In this document: in pieces, positions 15,685 to 17,200 of the stretch | Layout: each line of letters opens with the position of its first letter | How positions within the stretch are numbered: the stretch's first letter is position 1 | Origin: an uncultured Bacteroidales bacterium | GTDB taxonomy: Bacteria; Bacteroidota; Bacteroidia; Bacteroidales; UBA932 | Assembly (NCBI GenBank): GCA_946616385.1 | Contig: CAMOIZ010000010.1 | Span: 1-17,200, forward strand | DNA: 17,200 nt | Direction: 5' to 3' | The notes under the pieces: generated by a model | Told to the model about the DNA's origin: nothing | Database searches by the model: none | What the model saw: only the letters and a program-made list of their open reading frames with translations | Translations under genes and position numbers: made by a program

Positions 15685-15704
15685 ACTTTGGTGCACTCTG
15701 GTGC
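15685..15704. promoter_or_regulatory. Candidate operator: two 10-bp direct repeats (copy B)
   Basis: ACTTTGGTGC (15685-15694) is followed directly by ACTCTGGTGC (15695-15704), with 9 of 10 bases identical and a period of 10. Copy A at 10653-10672 has the same design, and the two second half-sites differ by one base (ACTGTGGTGC against ACTCTGGTGC). The site lies in the leader of the DUF4434 operon, 10 bp downstream of its predicted -7 element, so repression of that operon is the simplest model. It is about 33 bp upstream of the plus-strand -7 of the AGE gene, where it could instead act at or near the -33 region. Confidence 0.6.
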
Positions 15705-15710
15705 GATTTC

Positions 15711-15744
15711 TTTGCAAATGTATGAAATTTTTAGTCTATTTTTG
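15711..15744 (+). promoter_or_regulatory. Bacteroidetes-type promoter for the AGE epimerase gene
   Basis: TTTG at 15711-15714 and TATTTTTG at 15737-15744 (exact TAnnTTTG) are separated by 22 bp, slightly longer than the usual 19-21. The ATG at 15765 is 20 nt beyond the -7 element, the same spacing as for the phosphodiester glycosidase gene. Both -7 boxes are followed by CAA. Confidence 0.6.
15715..15722 (-). promoter_or_regulatory. -7 promoter element for the DUF4434 operon
   Basis: TACATTTG on the minus strand fits TAnnTTTG. A good -33 TTTG at proper spacing is not evident; the nearest candidates are GTTG with 22-bp spacing or TTTG with 25-bp spacing, both within the opposing AGE promoter. 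The predicted start lies next to the tandem repeat at 15685-15704. The leader before the ATG at 15675 is about 30 nt. Confidence 0.45.
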
Positions 15745-15764
15745 CAACAAATATCAAATGCGTC

Positions 15765-16952
15765 ATGACAAAACAGGAATTCGCAAAAATGGCTGCCGTT
15801 TACCGTGAAGAGCTTTATGGCAGCGTACTTCCCTTCTGGCTCAACAATTCTCAAGACAAGGAATATGGAGGATACTTCACCTGCCTCGACCGCGACGGCA
15901 GCGTGTTCGACACCGACAAATTCGTTTGGCTGCAAGGCCGCGAAGTCTGGATGTTCGCAATGCTGTACAACAAGGTGGAAAAGAATCCTGAATGGCTTGC
16001 CTGCGCCCGTCAGGGAGCGGAATTCCTCGAGAAATACGGCCATGACGGCAACTACGATTTTTACTTTTCACTCACTCGCGAGGGCAAACCTATCATACAG
16101 CCATACAACATCTTTTCCAACACCTTTGCCTGTATGGCATTCGCCCAACTTGCAGTGGCTACAGGTGAAGAGCATTATGCCGACATCGCCCGCAAGACCT
16201 TCGACCGCATCCTCGCACGCCGCAGCAATCCGAAAGGCATCTGGACCAAGGCCGTCCCCGGAACGCGCCCTATGAAGGATTTCGCCCTGCCGATGATCAT
16301 CTGCAATATGGCCCTCGAAGTCGAGCCTATTATCGACGACAAGGCCCTTTTAGACAAGACCATAGAAGAGGCCCTTCACGAAGTGTTCGACGTATTCTAC
16401 CAGCCGGACCTCGGAGTCATGGTGGAGAATCTCGCTCCCGACGGCAGTCTGATCGACTGCTTCGAGGGTCGCAAGGTCAACCCGGGGCACGATCTGGAGG
16501 CCCTCTGGTTTATGATGAATCTTGGACTTCGCCTTAACAAGCCGGAAATCATCCGGAAGAGCGTAGACATTTCTCTTCGCGTCATCGATTACGGATGGGA
16601 CAAGCAGTATGGAGGCATATTCTATTTTATGGATCGTCTCGGGCATCCTACCCAGGAACTGGAATGGGACCAGAAACTATGGTGGGTGCACCTCGAAGCC
16701 GCTATCTGCATGATCAAGGGTTACCAGCTTACAGGCAACGGAAAATGCCTGGAATGGTTCCTCAAGTTGCACGACTATCTCTGGAAGAACTTCAAAGATT
16801 CCGAATATCCCGAATGGTTCGGTTACCTCAACCGTCGCGGCGAAGTGCTCCTCCCCCTCAAAGGCGGAAAATGGAAAGGCTGCTTCCACGTTCCCCGCGG
16901 ACTTTACCAGATTGGAACGATACTTCAGGATATTGCGGACAGAATGAAATAA
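15765..16952 (+). CDS. N-acylglucosamine 2-epimerase (AGE) family epimerase
   Basis: Predicted cytoplasmic (alpha/alpha)6-barrel epimerase of 395 residues, the usual family length. AGE enzymes interconvert GlcNAc and ManNAc; relatives act on mannose/glucose/fructose or cellobiose. Key sites are LQGREVWMFAMLYN (56-69), NPGHDLEALWFM (239-250) with His242, EWDQKLWWVHLEA (300-312) with His309, and KGCFHVPRGLYQ (371-382) with His375. His242 and His375 correspond to the two essential histidines of renin-binding protein and cyanobacterial AGE. Residues 169-183 read PMKDFALPMIICNMA and lack the NTHLHxLE motif of cellobiose 2-epimerases, favouring the monosaccharide (AGE) branch. In Bacteroides fragilis an AGE-type enzyme acts in sialic acid breakdown before a ROK kinase. 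A ROK kinase is present here, but no sialate lyase gene is visible. The gene is divergent from operon 2 and shares its regulatory region. Confidence 0.92.
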   Translation: MTKQEFAKMAAVYREELYGSVLPFWLNNSQDKEYGGYFTCLDRDGSVFDTDKFVWLQGREVWMFAMLYNKVEKNPEWLACARQGAEFLEKYGHDGNYDFYFSLTREGKPIIQPYNIFSNTFACMAFAQLAVATGEEHYADIARKTFDRILARRSNPKGIWTKAVPGTRPMKDFALPMIICNMALEVEPIIDDKALLDKTIEEALHEVFDVFYQPDLGVMVENLAPDGSLIDCFEGRKVNPGHDLEALWFMMNLGLRLNKPEIIRKSVDISLRVIDYGWDKQYGGIFYFMDRLGHPTQELEWDQKLWWVHLEAAICMIKGYQLTGNGKCLEWFLKLHDYLWKNFKDSEYPEWFGYLNRRGEVLLPLKGGKWKGCFHVPRGLYQIGTILQDIADRMK

Positions 16953-16973
16953 CAGCAGTATCTGAAAAATACC

Positions 16974-16981
16974 TATATTTG
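16974..16981 (+). promoter_or_regulatory. Possible -7 promoter element before the response regulator
   Basis: TATATTTG fits TAnnTTTG, but it ends only 8 nt before the ATG at 16990 and has no TTTG at the expected upstream spacing. If used, the transcript would be nearly leaderless; it could equally be a chance match. Confidence 0.25.
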
Positions 16982-16989
16982 AAGTCACA

Positions 16990-17200
16990 ATGGCTTCGAA
17001 AAAAGGAAAAATACTGATTGTCGACGACAATGCGGGCATACGCAGGGCGCTGGAAATCCTGTTGCCGCTGCATTTCGCCGAGGTAAAGGCCATCCCTTCC
17101 CCTGCATCCCTTGTATCGTCGCTGGAGCAGTTCCGCCCGGACGTTGTGCTGCTGGACATGAACTTCAACACCAGCATCAACACCGGCAACGAAGGCCTCT
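16990..17200 (+). CDS. Response regulator receiver domain (partial, probably NtrC-type)
   Basis: The first 70 residues of a two-component response regulator, cut by the right edge. KGKILIVDDNAGIRRALEIL shows the receiver beta1 strand with acidic pair Asp12/Asp13. FRPDVVLLDMNF carries the phosphoacceptor Asp56. The segment following, with INTGNEGL, is characteristic in my experience of Bacteroidetes sigma-54-dependent (NtrC/AtoC-like) regulators, but the AAA+ and HTH domains lie outside. The ATG at 16990 is 37 nt after the AGE stop with no terminator-like hairpin seen, so read-through from AGE is possible. The regulator family here is generally not linked to sugar-specific operons, so this may be an unrelated neighbouring locus and the right boundary of the PUL. 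Confidence 0.88.
   Translation, partial: MASKKGKILIVDDNAGIRRALEILLPLHFAEVKAIPSPASLVSSLEQFRPDVVLLDMNFNTSINTGNEGL

Noticed and set aside
16953..16989. Terminator after the AGE gene
   Set aside because: No GC-rich inverted repeat followed by a T run is visible in these 37 nt.
1..17200. CRISPR arrays, tRNA/rRNA genes, insertion sequences, phage attachment sites
   Set aside because: No repeat-spacer pattern, no transposase or integrase motif, and no RNA gene signature was seen while reading both strands; coding genes fill nearly all of the window.

Overview
The window looks like a carbohydrate-utilisation locus (PUL-like) from a Bacteroidota genome, most likely order Bacteroidales. The evidence is a SusC/SusD pair, lipoproteins with Bacteroidetes-style signal peptides, promoters of the TAnnTTTG type, little Shine-Dalgarno signal, and a response regulator N-terminus of the Bacteroidetes NtrC type. 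Base composition is near 50% GC. I cannot name the genus.

Layout. (1) Positions 10653 down to 1, minus strand: one tightly packed operon of MFS transporter, L-fucose/arabinose-isomerase-like protein, a 623-residue protein with a class I mannose-6-phosphate isomerase (PMI)-like half, ROK-family sugar kinase, SusC, SusD, and the start of a DUF1735-type surface lipoprotein that runs off the left edge. Junctions overlap or are only 12-19 nt apart. (2) 10742-12337, plus strand: a lipoprotein with Fn3-like domains and a phosphodiester-glycosidase (NAGPA-type) domain, transcribed divergently from operon 1. (3) 15675 down to 12324, minus strand: a second operon of DUF4434 lipoprotein, sugar-porter MFS and mutarotase-like protein, joined by 4-nt ATGA overlaps. 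Its last gene overlaps the 3' end of the phosphodiester glycosidase gene tail to tail. (4) 15765-16952, plus strand: an N-acylglucosamine 2-epimerase (AGE) homologue, divergent from operon 2. (5) 16990 to the right edge: the receiver domain of a response regulator, cut by the window end.

How the genes may work together (inference): SusC/SusD and the surface lipoproteins would capture a glycan. The NAGPA-type and DUF4434 proteins are the only candidate glycan-cleaving enzymes in view. Two inner-membrane MFS transporters would import the products, and a mutarotase, AGE epimerase, isomerase, ROK kinase and PMI-like protein would bring the sugar into central metabolism. The set (phosphodiester glycosidase, AGE, ROK, PMI) suggests a substrate with phosphodiester-linked or N-acylated hexoses related to mannose or GlcNAc/ManNAc. 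No classical glycoside hydrolase is visible, so the substrate is not settled.

The most interesting non-coding signal is a pair of 10-bp direct repeats (consensus ACTnTGGTGC, two copies with a 10-bp period). It occurs once in each of the two divergent intergenic regions, just downstream of the minus-strand promoters. It is a good candidate operator tying all four transcription units to one regulator. All intergenic gaps are under 100 nt, so no long gene-free stretch exists.
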